64,000 nt of DNA from Phycisphaerales bacterium (lineage in GTDB: Bacteria; Planctomycetota; Phycisphaerae; UBA1845; UTPLA1). The notes under the pieces are model-generated. The model ran no database searches. It was not told the origin of the DNA and saw only the letters and a program-made list of their open reading frames with translations. The position numbers and the translations under genes are program-made. How positions within the stretch are numbered: the first letter of the stretch is position 1; each line of letters opens with the position of its first letter. The stretch covers positions 1,674,001-1,738,000 of the forward strand of contig JACKHI010000001.1 in the NCBI GenBank assembly GCA_020639075.1, written 5' to 3'. This document shows positions 26,652-35,227 of this stretch, in pieces.

Positions 26652-27950
26652 TCACGCGTCTCGCGCATGCTCCGCCGCAATCGCCTCAAACGCCGCCCAC
26701 GCCGCATCCGCCATGTGCTCGTCCGTGTGCTTGTCTCGAATCGACTGCCGAGCAGCCGCCCCGAGCCGCGCGCGCAGATCGTGATCGTCCATCATCTGCC
26801 GCAACCCTGCCGCCAGCGCGACGGGATCGTTCGGCTCATGCAGAAGCCCGCCCCTCGTTGATTCGATCAACTCCGGAAACGACCCGTGCGCAGGCTGCAC
26901 GACCGGCACGCCCTGCGACATCGCCTCCAGCACGTAAAGCCCCTTCGCTTCCTTGTACTCCGTCGGCACGCTCAGCACATCCAGCCGCCGCAGGAACGCG
27001 AACTTCGCCGCACGATCGAGCTCCCCCAGAAACTCGACGTGCCCTCGCAACGGCCCGATCGCGACCCGGCGCTCCAACGCACGAAAATACGCCCTGTCCC
27101 CCGAACCAAGGTATCCAGCCACAAGCAAACGGCAATCGCGTCCTTCCCCCACGAGATGCTCGAACGCATCAATCAGGTTGTGGAGCCCCTTCTCCGGGCA
27201 GATCCGCGCCAGATAACCCACGGTAAACGTCCCCTCACGCGGCGCTGCCTCGATTGCCGCCCCATCGTCCAAGGCGATCCCCAGCGGCACCTGCCGAATC
27301 CGATCCGCCGCAACGCCGAAATGCTCCAGCGCGTATGCCGTATAGTGACGGCTGACGGAAATAAACCCATCGACATCCGCTGCCCGCTCGCGAATCAACC
27401 CGAGCACCTTCGATCGCGCCGCGGCGTCCAGTTTGTCCAACAAAATGTCCTCGCCCGTCAGCGTGCAGACGACGGGCACATTCAACGCCGCCTTGATCCG
27501 TCGCGCCAACCCCACGAAGAAAGCGTTCGGCAGGTGCACGATGCGAGGATCGGCCGCGCGCAGATGCTCGATGAGCGAGTCCATCTCCCCCGCGTGCGGT
27601 CCATCCTCCGCCAACAGCAGCGTCGTCATCAGATCAGCCGCCAGCTCTGGGTCGGTGGACCCCGCCCCGCGCATCGCGAACTTCAACAGTCGCGGATGAT
27701 CGAGCAGCCGGCTGAGGAACCGCGGTAACTTCCGCGCGAATCGCCAGCGATGTTGCAGATAGACATTGATCCCGCCGAATACGACGCGCGAAGAGCTGAC
27801 ATCACGATCGTCGGTGCGAATCGGCGAATAGACAGGCCACAGGAGCACGTCGCGACCACGCCGAATGAGCGCCGCCGCCAGCGCATTGTCCCGCAGGCAG
27901 CTCCCGCAGTACATCCCCCCCGCACCAGCCGTCAGGTACACAACACGCAT
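26652..27950 (-). CDS. Glycosyltransferase family 4
   Basis: This 432-residue protein has the GT-B fold of GT4. The N-terminal sugar-acceptor domain starts MRVVYLTAGAGGMYCGSCLRDN, with a CxxC-like GMYCGSC loop seen in a planctomycete subgroup. The C-terminal donor domain has TVGYLARICPEKGLHNLIDAF near residue 247 and the E-x7-E type motif in PTEYKEAKGLYVLEAMSQG near 340. It likely transfers an NDP-sugar to a cell-envelope or secreted glycan; the substrate cannot be read from sequence. No other glycan genes are adjacent. Confidence 0.9.
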   Translation of the reverse strand: MRVVYLTAGAGGMYCGSCLRDNALAAALIRRGRDVLLWPVYSPIRTDDRDVSSSRVVFGGINVYLQHRWRFARKLPRFLSRLLDHPRLLKFAMRGAGSTDPELAADLMTTLLLAEDGPHAGEMDSLIEHLRAADPRIVHLPNAFFVGLARRIKAALNVPVVCTLTGEDILLDKLDAAARSKVLGLIRERAADVDGFISVSRHYTAYALEHFGVAADRIRQVPLGIALDDGAAIEAAPREGTFTVGYLARICPEKGLHNLIDAFEHLVGEGRDCRLLVAGYLGSGDRAYFRALERRVAIGPLRGHVEFLGELDRAAKFAFLRRLDVLSVPTEYKEAKGLYVLEAMSQGVPVVQPAHGSFPELIESTRGGLLHEPNDPVALAAGLRQMMDDHDLRARLGAAARQSIRDKHTDEHMADAAWAAFEAIAAEHARDA

Positions 27951-28046
27951 GACAACATTCTAGTGTTTTCTCCTCCGCGGCGTGCCACGACTATCTGACG
28001 CCGCGCGAGTGTAGTGACTCAGTCAATCGAGCGACTTGGAAACTCG

Positions 28047-28448
28047 GGAGTGCGGGCGTCTCGCCCGCACGGAGTTTTGGCGCTGCGGGGCGTCATGCCG
28101 ACCCCCAAGGTGAGGCTGTCCGGGAATTCGAGTGAGGATTTCCGATTGGCACAATCGTCGAAATCGCCAGTGTTTCCAAGGCCAAGACAGCTCCGAAGGA
28201 GCGACAGTTTTTAGCCACGGGTGGAGCGGAGACCGCGTAGCGGTCGGAGCGCAACCCGTGGTTAGCGGTTTCTTCTTCGGGTTTGGCCCTGAAAGGGCGA
28301 CACAATTCCCGGACAGTGTCCCCCCTAAGGTCGGCATGTCCCACCAACGAGCGTAATGCGTTGGATATTCAAGTCGTTCGGAAATCGGGGAGTGCGGGCG
28401 TCTCGCCCGCACGAAGCATGCGTGTTGCGGGCGAGACGCCCGGCACAG
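28047..28448. repeat. Cluster of palindromic repeats
   Basis: The GTGCGGGCG/CGCCCGCAC hairpin occurs at 28050-28070 and 28392-28412. A third degenerate copy is near 28423-28445. Between them lie GCTCC/GGAGC (about 28190), an ACCCGTGG-type cruciform around GACCGC/GCGGTC (about 28215-28260) and GCCCT/AGGGC (about 28290). The middle part has the same architecture as the repeats flanking the transposase at 12.3 kb but a different outer stem. The 562-bp gap 27951-28512 holds no gene. Confidence 0.75.
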
Positions 28449-28478
28449 AAAAAAAAGACCGCCTCCTGAGAGACGGCC
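28449..28478 (-). terminator. Rho-independent terminator
   Basis: Read on the minus strand, GGCCGTCT pairs with AGGCGGTC (two G-U wobbles) around a 6-nt loop and is followed by eight T residues. It lies 34 bp after the stop of the CTERM-tagged gene at 28513. Confidence 0.85.
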
Positions 28479-28512
28479 TTAAGAAAACTAAGCGACTACG
28501 AAGCAGCAGGAC

Positions 28513-29202
28513 CTACCGGCGGCGTCGGATGTTTCGCTTCATTCCGACAAAACCGAAAAGGCCGAGACCGAACGCGCTCAAGATGCCCGCGCCGCATGCA
28601 TTCCGCGTCGGAAGCGCCGGAACCGCTTCCGCCGAATCCGCAAGACGCGATCGCGTGCTGCACTTGTACGTGAACTTATAAGGCTCGGACGGATTCTCGG
28701 AATTCGCCAGCTCGCCGTCTCCCTGCCAGTCCATCTCGACGAATCGATCGCCGTTCACGTCCGTCGTAACGCGACCTTCCGACACCGCCGGCAGAATCAC
28801 CGGCGACTCGAAGCCGAACGACGACAGGTCATTCGTGAACGTGATGTTGTAGTCGTCGTTCGTCACGAACGTATTCGTGAGAGAGTTGTAAGTCCCTTGC
28901 GAATTCTGAATCTGAACGCGAAGCGCGCCCGTGCTGATGCCCAGCGGAAGGATCAGGGGATCGATCTCCTGCTCGTACGACGTGAACCGGGCCGTCCCCG
29001 CCAATTCGTCGATCTCGAGCTTGAATCGCGTGTAAAACACCTTCGACGACGACGTGATGCCGAGAGCCGGGAAGTTCAGACTGAAGCTCGTCTCGAAGTC
29101 CGAGTCCTCATATCCGAACACCGTCCTTGCGTTCTGAGCCATCGCGGGAGCGGCCGAGAGGCCGGCCAGAACGACGAATGCAGCAAGACCACGAAGCTTC
29201 AT
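28513..29202 (-). CDS. Exported protein with Cys-Gly CTERM-like C-terminal tail
   Basis: This 229-residue protein has a signal peptide (residues 1-22, cut after AMA). The middle is a beta-rich domain of no recognised family with a short VNGDRFVEMDW segment. The C-terminal tail is NACGAGILSAFGLGLFGFVG followed by an Arg/Lys cluster (KRNIRRRR). A Cys-Gly, then a hydrophobic helix, then a basic end is the layout of sorting tails such as MYXO-CTERM. Two other exported proteins in this window end the same way. The gene is monocistronic, with a strong terminator. The function is unknown. Confidence 0.82.
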   Translation of the reverse strand: MKLRGLAAFVVLAGLSAAPAMAQNARTVFGYEDSDFETSFSLNFPALGITSSSKVFYTRFKLEIDELAGTARFTSYEQEIDPLILPLGISTGALRVQIQNSQGTYNSLTNTFVTNDDYNITFTNDLSSFGFESPVILPAVSEGRVTTDVNGDRFVEMDWQGDGELANSENPSEPYKFTYKCSTRSRLADSAEAVPALPTRNACGAGILSAFGLGLFGFVGMKRNIRRRR

Positions 29203-29323
29203 AACAGATTGGCTCCTTTCGAAAACCGATGATTCCTGAGTACGTTGTCTGAATCAACAACGCCGACTCTGCCGGCGTCGTGAGAGAATGCCTGCGTACG
29301 ACAATTGCCCGGAGTATATACGA

Positions 29324-30706
29324 TCAGTCCGCTTTTCGCCCGGGTTCAAGACAATAAATCACGCCGTCCTGGGTCCCGATGACGAGCATGCCGTCCCCGA
29401 TCGCAGGCGACGCCGAAATCGCCCCTCCCGCCTCGAAATCCCATCGCCGCCCGCCCGCTTCCGCATCCAGCGCGTACAAACGACCATCATCACTGCCGAC
29501 GTAAACGACGTCATCCGCAACCACTGGCGATGAATCCACGCGACCGCGCGACTTGAACTCCCAGCGAACGTCACCCGTCCCCGCGTCCAGCGCGCGCACG
29601 ACCTTGTCCCGGCCGCCCAGAATGACGAGCCCCTTCCACAACGCCGCTGACGATTCAAACGGAAATTCCCGATCCGTATCACGATATTGCCAGATTATTT
29701 CCGCCGATCGCCAATCAATGCAAAGCACCTCGTTCCCAAGCGTTCCGACGTACGCTCGATCACCTTCAACTGCCACCGAAGCCGCCGTCTGCGCACCGAA
29801 TCGAACGCTCCGCTGTTCCACCCCGTCGCTTAACCCCACGACGTGCATTGCGCCATCGCAGCCGGCCGCCAGCACTGTGCTCTCGATCACGGCCGTCGTG
29901 CTGTGGATTTGCGCTTCCGTCTTGAATTGCCATCGCTCTTTGCCGGTTTCCACATCCACTGCGTACACGACGCCGTCGTACGAGCCGAAAATGACCGCAT
30001 CGCCGACAACATGAGGCGACGAAATCACCTCCGCCCCCGCCTGAAACCGCCATCGCAGCGCCCCCGTCGCCGCGTCGAGACAGTGCAGGACGCCGAACTC
30101 GTCCCCGAAATACACGCGGCCGTCCGAAACGCTTGCCGACGACCCGATGCCCGCATCGTCATCCGTCTGAAATGTCCATTGCGGCGCCCCCGAAGCGAGA
30201 TCCAGGGCGTAAAAGGCGCCGATCTGACATCCGACGTACGCAACGCCGTCGACAATTGCCGCCGTCGCCGTCACCGGTTCATTGTCTCTAACGGAAAAGC
30301 GCCATCGCACGCGCAACGGCGGCGGCAACGACTCTGACGTCACGCCCGAATTCCGCGCATCACCGCGGAACATCGCCCAGTCACGCACCGCCGGCCGCGT
30401 CGTCGTCACGGGCGTCGACGCAAGATCATCATCTGGATCCGAAGGTCTCGCCGACGCATCGGCAGGCGACTTCGTACTCGCAGGCACCGTGGCATCCGCA
30501 GGCCCCGTCGCATTGGCAGGCATCGTCGCATCCGCAGGCGTCTTCGCATTCGCATGAGTCGCCGTATCCGAAGGCGTCTTCGCTTCTGCGGGCGCCGTCG
30601 ACTGCTCCCGCCCCGCCTCGCGATCACAAGCCGCACCCCAGCTGCACGCAAGAACACACAACGCCAATCCAAGCTGCCAAGCCCGTTTCGCCAACGCACC
30701 AAACAT
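29324..30706 (-). CDS. Lipoprotein with PQQ-like (WD-type) beta-propeller
   Basis: The protein has 460 residues. A signal peptide leads to a lipobox-like SWGAAC near residue 27. Residues about 40-90 are a spacer made of hexapeptide-like units (KTPADA, TMPANA, TGPADA, TVPAST, KSPADA). From residue 110 there are about seven propeller blades of the type GVAYVGCQIGAFYALDLASG and VVYVGSDDGRLYALDAEAG, the BamB/PQQ-like pattern. It is likely a periplasmic or outer-membrane scaffold or binding protein; no PQQ-enzyme active site is evident. The start codon abuts a 27-unit heptamer array. No SD is visible before the ATG. Confidence 0.87.
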   Translation of the reverse strand: MFGALAKRAWQLGLALCVLACSWGAACDREAGREQSTAPAEAKTPSDTATHANAKTPADATMPANATGPADATVPASTKSPADASARPSDPDDDLASTPVTTTRPAVRDWAMFRGDARNSGVTSESLPPPLRVRWRFSVRDNEPVTATAAIVDGVAYVGCQIGAFYALDLASGAPQWTFQTDDDAGIGSSASVSDGRVYFGDEFGVLHCLDAATGALRWRFQAGAEVISSPHVVGDAVIFGSYDGVVYAVDVETGKERWQFKTEAQIHSTTAVIESTVLAAGCDGAMHVVGLSDGVEQRSVRFGAQTAASVAVEGDRAYVGTLGNEVLCIDWRSAEIIWQYRDTDREFPFESSAALWKGLVILGGRDKVVRALDAGTGDVRWEFKSRGRVDSSPVVADDVVYVGSDDGRLYALDAEAGGRRWDFEAGGAISASPAIGDGMLVIGTQDGVIYCLEPGRKAD

Positions 30707-30708
30707 AG

Positions 30709-30897
30709 GTCAAATCGCAATTCGCAAATGTCAATTCGCGAATCTCAAATTTGAAATTCCAGATCCCAACTCTGAAATCTCAAATCGCATGTCTCCAATC
30801 GCATGTCTCGAATCGCAGATTTCAAATCCCAAGTCCCAGTTATCAAATCTCAAATCTCAAGTCTCAAATTTCAAATTTCAAATCCGAGATCCCCTAT
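30709..30897. repeat. Array of 27 degenerate heptamers (consensus CTCAAAT)
   Basis: Exactly 189 bp can be read as 27 consecutive 7-mers without a register break. Typical units are CTCAAAT (30744, 30849, 30863), TTCAAAT, CGCAAAT, ATCAAAT and CTGAAAT. The last two bases are the most conserved. The stretch is far more AT-rich than its surroundings. It resembles the short tandemly repeated heptamers (STRR) known from cyanobacteria. It begins 3 bp upstream of the lipoprotein start codon. Confidence 0.88.
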
Positions 30898-30926
30898 TTC
30901 CGCCTCAGTTCACCTCAATCCCCCCC

Positions 30927-30975
30927 GACTGAACCCCGACGACTGACGACTGAAAACTGACAACTGACGACTAAA
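30927..30975. repeat. Second heptamer array (consensus GACTGAC)
   Basis: Seven units in register: GACTGAA, CCCCGAC, GACTGAC, GACTGAA, AACTGAC, AACTGAC, GACTAAA. It lies 29 bp after the first array and ends 9 bp before the stop codon of the next gene. The two arrays together fill nearly the whole intergenic gap. Confidence 0.85.
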
Positions 30976-30984
30976 TACGCAACC

Positions 30985-31461
30985 CTACGCCGGCTTAAAC
31001 CGCAGAATCAACGACACGCCCGCCGCCGCCAGCACAATCCCCGCATAGAACGGCCACGACGGCATGGATTTCGGCGGATGCAGCATCATCCCCACGACAA
31101 CGCTCATCACCGGCGCACCGGCGAATACCAACGGCGGTACCGTGTACGGCTTCCCCCCGCTCGTCAGCGCCAGGATCACGCCCAGCGCCCCAAGCGCGCC
31201 CAGGACGCCGGCCAGCGTCGACCACGTCATCCCCTTCATGGGAAAGACCGCCGGCTCCTGCTTCAAACCGAAGATCAGAACACCCGGCACGATGATCGCC
31301 ATGAGAAAATACGCCACGCCCACGAACATGAACGCTCGCATGGGGCCCTTCTGCGCCGACTCCTGAGTGATGAAACCGAGTTGCCCGCTGTGAATCGTCG
31401 GAATATAAGCGCCCCAGAAAATGACCGTGCCCAGCACGTACCAAAGCCAGTGAATCTTCAT
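30985..31461 (-). CDS. Small multi-TM membrane protein (EamA/DMT-like half)
   Basis: This 158-residue protein starts at MKIHWLWYVLGTVIFWGAY (ATG at 31461). It has four to five predicted TM helices, near residues 5-24, 45-66, 78-98, 108-125 and 135-152, joined by short loops. The size and the Gly/Ala-rich helices resemble half of an EamA/DMT transporter, but I cannot show the family signature. The neighbour upstream is a 4HBT thioesterase on the same strand, whose stop lies 47 bp before this start, so the two may be co-transcribed. Confidence 0.78.
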   Translation of the reverse strand: MKIHWLWYVLGTVIFWGAYIPTIHSGQLGFITQESAQKGPMRAFMFVGVAYFLMAIIVPGVLIFGLKQEPAVFPMKGMTWSTLAGVLGALGALGVILALTSGGKPYTVPPLVFAGAPVMSVVVGMMLHPPKSMPSWPFYAGIVLAAAGVSLILRFKPA

Positions 31462-31508
31462 GCAACCGTCTCCAAAATCCCTCGAACCGACGTCGAATCG
31501 CGGCATCC

Positions 31509-31928
31509 CTATGCCGACTTCAGTGACTCGAAGCGCCGGCGATAATCTTCCGGTATATCAATCGATCGAAAGTGACCGTCGCGCATCTCGCAACAGACCA
31601 TCGTCACGACGCCGTCCGCCAGTCGATGCCCGTCGCGCTCGAACGCCGCATCGTATGAGACCGACTTGCTGCCCATCCGCGTGATCGTCAGCCGGATCGT
31701 CACCTGATCCTCAAACCGGATCGGTCCCCGGTATTCACACGACACTTTGATCCGCGGCCAGCTGATCGTCCGATCCCCGTCCGGCTGCACGACGCTCAGG
31801 CCGATCGAACGGAACATCTCGTGCTCGGCGAACTCCATCCAGCGAAAGTAATTCGAAAAATGCACCACGCCGGCCAGATCCGTCTCGGAGAATTCGGCCC
31901 GCCGTGTCGTTTCAAAACTCAGATTCAT
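31509..31928 (-). CDS. Acyl-CoA thioesterase (4-hydroxybenzoyl-CoA thioesterase/YbgC type)
   Basis: This 139-residue protein has a single hotdog fold. It carries the catalytic-site motif ETDLAGVVHFSNYFRWME at residues 15-32, where the Asp of ETD and the H-F-S-N-Y-F block match YbgC-like enzymes. RYRxGPIRFEDQV-type sequence is near residue 66 (CEYRGPIRFEDQVTI). It probably hydrolyses a short or aromatic acyl-CoA. YbgC itself lies with tol-pal genes, which are not seen here. The start is well defined by family alignment. Confidence 0.9.
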   Translation of the reverse strand: MNLSFETTRRAEFSETDLAGVVHFSNYFRWMEFAEHEMFRSIGLSVVQPDGDRTISWPRIKVSCEYRGPIRFEDQVTIRLTITRMGSKSVSYDAAFERDGHRLADGVVTMVCCEMRDGHFRSIDIPEDYRRRFESLKSA

Positions 31929-32292
31929 ATCCCGCTCATACGCCTCGCGTCACAACCGCCGTTACATTCAATGGCCGCCGATTGTGCGAAGCTGCCAACC
32001 TGCGGTCAAACGGCCGGCCCCATCATAGTCGCCACAATCTCGCAAATCGCTCGGCTGACCCTCTGGAGACAGAAGATCTCGACGTTCGAATGACGCACGC
32101 CTCATCCCCGAAGAGAGCGCCCCGCCGCTTCAAAGTCATAAGTGTTGATGCGCCCGCCCTTCTCTGCCCGTTGGCTCCGCCTCGACGGGCAATAATCTGG
32201 CAGGTTGGCCCCGCTGCCCCGCGAGATTACCTAACCCGTTGGAAGCCAATGGGTCTTGCGATACGATGACGCATAGAAAGGCCGACACCCTG
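31929..32292. other. Divergent intergenic region
   Basis: This 364-bp gap lies between the thioesterase (-) and maf (+). It presumably carries both promoters, but no convincing -35/-10 pair or repeat is visible. Confidence 0.3.
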
Positions 32293-32892
32293 ATGACTTC
32301 GACCATCGTCCAGCCCCGCCCATTGATCCTTGCATCCGCAAGCCCGCGGCGACGCGAGCTGATGATCGAGCGCGGCTATGAATTCGACGTCGTCGAACCG
32401 CCCTTCGATGAACCCGACGCAGCCAGCCCGCATGTCCCGCCCGCCAACCACGTCGAATCGCTGGCGTTCTTCAAGGCTCGAAGCGTCTCGAAGCAGTGCC
32501 CCGATCACATCATTCTGGCCGCCGACACGATCGCCTATCTGAATGGCGAGATCATCGGCAAACCGATCGATCGCAGCGACGCCCGCAAGATCCTCGAAGA
32601 CATGAGCGGCACGACCCATGAGGTACTGACCGGCGTCGCCCTCTACGAACCCAGGACCGGTCGCCGCCGAATCACACATGACATCACGTTGCTCCGCGTT
32701 CGCGAACTCGGCGGCAAACAGATTGAGGCCTACCTCAATACCGGCGAGTGGATCGGCAAGGCCGGCGCCTACGGCATCCAGGACGAGGGAGACAAATTCG
32801 TCGAACGCGTCGACGGCAGCTTCACAAACGTCGTCGGTCTCCCCATGGAACTCATCGAACGCCTCTTCATCGAGTGGGAAGAAGGGAAATAA
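32293..32892 (+). CDS. Maf family nucleotide pyrophosphatase
   Basis: The protein is 199 residues from the ATG at 32293 (AAAGG about 12 nt upstream). It has the Maf signature LILASASPRRRELM at residues 10-23, the catalytic region IILAADTIAYLNGEIIGKP near 78-96, and KAGAYGIQDEGDKFVERVDGSFTNVVGLP near 157-185 (split in the family as AGAYGIQ and GSFxNVVGLP). Maf proteins hydrolyse non-canonical or m5U/UTP-type nucleotides to limit misincorporation. ATGs at 32239 and 32266 would add non-conserved residues. Confidence 0.92.
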   Translation: MTSTIVQPRPLILASASPRRRELMIERGYEFDVVEPPFDEPDAASPHVPPANHVESLAFFKARSVSKQCPDHIILAADTIAYLNGEIIGKPIDRSDARKILEDMSGTTHEVLTGVALYEPRTGRRRITHDITLLRVRELGGKQIEAYLNTGEWIGKAGAYGIQDEGDKFVERVDGSFTNVVGLPMELIERLFIEWEEGK

Positions 32893-33015
32893 CAGCAATA
32901 TCATTTGCCTATGCCGGCAGCCGATGAGCCCCACACGACGCAACGAGCACTCCGTTGCTGCAATCCAGCCGAATTCGCGTAGTATCCCCGATTTCCCTCA
33001 GGCCCGGAGCGCTCG

Positions 33016-33618
33016 ATGTCAAACCTGACCTCGCCCTTTCGTCGCGCCACGATCGAAGATGCTGCCACTACCGCCGAACTAGTCAACATCGCCTGCGATG
33101 ACATGGCCCTTCACGTCTGGAAACACCTTGCACAACCCGGGCAATCCCCATGGGACGTCGGCATCGAGCGCGTGCGACTCGGTGTCGTCAGCGTCGCCTG
33201 TCACAACACCGTCATCAGAGAGGCCGACGGCCGAGTCGCCGCCTGCCTGATCGGTTACCCATCCCGCGATGCAGCGACAAGTGGCCCGCCGCAACCGTCC
33301 AACGCGGAATTGCAAACGCTTGTCGCACCGCTGATCGAGCTCGGAAATCTCGTGACGTGCAACTGGTATCTCAACGTGCTGGCGACATTCCCCCAGTTTC
33401 GAGGCCGCGGATTCGCCTCGGAACTCCTCCGCATCGCCGATAGGCTCGCGAACGAGGCTGACTGTGCACGAATCAGCCTGACAATGTCCGATGCAAACAC
33501 CGCCGCCCGACGCCTCTACGAACGCCATGGATACACGGAACGAGCAAGACGCCCCATCGACAAAGGCAGCTGGAACCACGCCGGCCATGACTGGGTGCTG
33601 ATGGTCAAGGAACTCTAG
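33016..33618 (+). CDS. GNAT family N-acetyltransferase
   Basis: This 200-residue protein has the GNAT fold. N-terminal helices (RRATIEDAATTAELVNIA) are followed by the acetyl-CoA loop FPQFRGRGFASELLRIAD near residues 134-151 (the R/Q-x-x-G-x-G/A motif as FRGRGFA). The C-terminal NTAARRLYERHGYTE is near 165-179. The substrate cannot be inferred. It is a stand-alone gene, 123 bp after maf, followed by a repeat cluster. Confidence 0.9.
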   Translation: MSNLTSPFRRATIEDAATTAELVNIACDDMALHVWKHLAQPGQSPWDVGIERVRLGVVSVACHNTVIREADGRVAACLIGYPSRDAATSGPPQPSNAELQTLVAPLIELGNLVTCNWYLNVLATFPQFRGRGFASELLRIADRLANEADCARISLTMSDANTAARRLYERHGYTERARRPIDKGSWNHAGHDWVLMVKEL

Positions 33619-33626
33619 CAAGTCGC

Positions 33627-33770
33627 GTGGCCCACCCTTTCAAGGGCGGCAAGTCGGGTGGCCCGTCCCTTCAGGGATGGGGGCGCGACGATGCAAATCT
33701 CACGGTCGGGTGTCGGGTGGTCCACCCCTTAAAGGGTGGCGGTCACGATGATAGGCGCCGGAGCAATCTT
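33627..33770. repeat. Three dispersed palindromic repeat units
   Basis: Units with hairpins CCACCCTTT/AAGGGCGG-like, CGTCCC/GGGATG and CCACCCCTT/AAGGGTGG follow each other. The last two are followed by the shared tail GCGCGACGATG or GGTCACGATGATAGGCGC. The IS1380 insertion lies just downstream and separates these from another copy at 35378. Confidence 0.75.
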
Positions 33771-33831
33771 CACGCCGACGCGAACCACTAACCCGGATAT
33801 TTCATCAAGATCGGCTGAAAGGCGCATAGAG

Positions 33832-33896
33832 AAGGCCTCTTTGCTCTGTAGACTGGGTGTTTGTCTAGAACATTCAGCACAAAGCAAGGAGGCCTT
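33832..33896 (+). promoter_or_regulatory. Stem-loop sequestering the transposase ribosome binding site
   Basis: Arms at 33832-33845 (AAGGCCTCTTTGCT) and 33883-33896 (AGCAAGGAGGCCTT) pair at 13 of 14 positions. The right arm contains the SD AAGGAGG (33886-33892). Transcripts entering from outside the element would fold the SD into the stem, a known way for insertion sequences to prevent read-through activation. The action here is inferred. Confidence 0.7.
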
Positions 33897-33898
33897 TT

Positions 33899-35227
33899 GT
33901 GATGACAGAGTGTAATTCTGAATCGCTCACTTTTTCCAGTCTTTCTCGGAAGAAAATCATCGCCGATTTTGGCGGCGGTCATCTCACGTCCGACGCCGGC
34001 GCGTTGCTGCTTCGCGAAGCGAATCGGCGAACGGGGATGATCGACGCGCTTGCGGCTTGCATCAGCGATCCGCGCGATCCGGCGCGAATCCAGCACGACG
34101 CGAAGACGCTCCTCGCCCAGCGAGTCTTCGGCATCGCCATGGGCTACGAAGACGGCAACGATCATCAATCGCTTCGCAACGATCCGATCATGCAACTTCT
34201 CGCCGAGACGCCGCCCGATCCCGACGCTCCGCTCGCGTCACCACCGACACTGTGCCGGTTTGAGAACTGGGTCGATCGCAAGTCGCTGGCGCGGATGAGC
34301 GCCGTGCTGGTCGATCAGTTCATCGCGTCGCACAGGACGCCGCCGAAGGAGATCACCCTCGACTTCGATGCGACCGACGATCGGATTCACGGCGACCAGG
34401 AAGGCTCATTCTTCCACGCCTTCTACTACCACTATTGCTACCTGCCGCTCTACGTCTTCTGCGGCGATCAGTTGCTGGTCGCCTATCTGCGACCGAGCAA
34501 GATCGACGCGGCGAAGCACAGCCGCGGCATCCTCAAGCTGCTGGTGCGGCGCATACGCGAATCGTGGCCCAAAGTGCGGATCATCTTCCGCGCCGACTCG
34601 GGCTTCTGTCGCTGGAAAACCCTGAAATACTGCGACGAAAACGCGATCGGCTACGTCGTCGGTCTGGCGACGAACACGCGGCTCAAGCGCATCCAGGAAC
34701 CCTACATGGACGCGGCCGAGCAGCGCTTCGAGGCGACCGGCGAGAAGCAGCGAAGCTTCCACGAGTTCGCATATAGCGCGAAGACGTGGGATCGAAAGCG
34801 GCGTGTGATCCTGAAGGCGGAGCGCTTGCCGAAGGGCGCCAACCCGCGCTTCGTTGTGACGAATCTCGACGATTCACCGAAGGCGATCTACGACGCCATC
34901 TACACGCAGCGCGGTGAGATGGAGAATCGTATCAAAGAGCAGCAGTTGTACCTGTTCGCCGATCGAACGAGTTGCAGCAGGTTCATCGCGAATCAGTTCC
35001 GGCTGCTGCTGGCGTCGGCGGCGTACGTGTTGATCGAACACGTGCGACGCGAGGCGCTGAAGGACACCGAACTCGCCAAAGCTCGTGTCGATACGATTCG
35101 GTTGAAGCTCCTGAAGGTCGCGGCCCGCGTGGTCGTCAGCGTCCGCCGCGTCGTGCTCCACCTGTCGAGCAGCTATCCCTATCAGTCACTTCTGCAACGC
35201 CTCGTCGCCCGCCTCGCGCCGAGTTAA
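33899..35227 (+). CDS. IS1380 family transposase
   Basis: The 442 residues match IS1380-type DDE transposases. The N-terminus SRKKIIADFGGGHLTSDAGALLLRE, written in the family as ADFGGGxLTSDAG, is near residues 21-36. DFDATDDRIHGDQEG near 154 carries the first catalytic Asp. IIFRADSGFCRWK near 229 carries the second. The Glu-containing block YTQRGEMENRIKE is near 334. All three acidic residues are present and the frame is open, so it is probably active. GTG at 33899 and ATG at 33902 both fit the SD at 33886-33892. Confidence 0.95.
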   Translation: MMTECNSESLTFSSLSRKKIIADFGGGHLTSDAGALLLREANRRTGMIDALAACISDPRDPARIQHDAKTLLAQRVFGIAMGYEDGNDHQSLRNDPIMQLLAETPPDPDAPLASPPTLCRFENWVDRKSLARMSAVLVDQFIASHRTPPKEITLDFDATDDRIHGDQEGSFFHAFYYHYCYLPLYVFCGDQLLVAYLRPSKIDAAKHSRGILKLLVRRIRESWPKVRIIFRADSGFCRWKTLKYCDENAIGYVVGLATNTRLKRIQEPYMDAAEQRFEATGEKQRSFHEFAYSAKTWDRKRRVILKAERLPKGANPRFVVTNLDDSPKAIYDAIYTQRGEMENRIKEQQLYLFADRTSCSRFIANQFRLLLASAAYVLIEHVRREALKDTELAKARVDTIRLKLLKVAARVVVSVRRVVLHLSSSYPYQSLLQRLVARLAPS

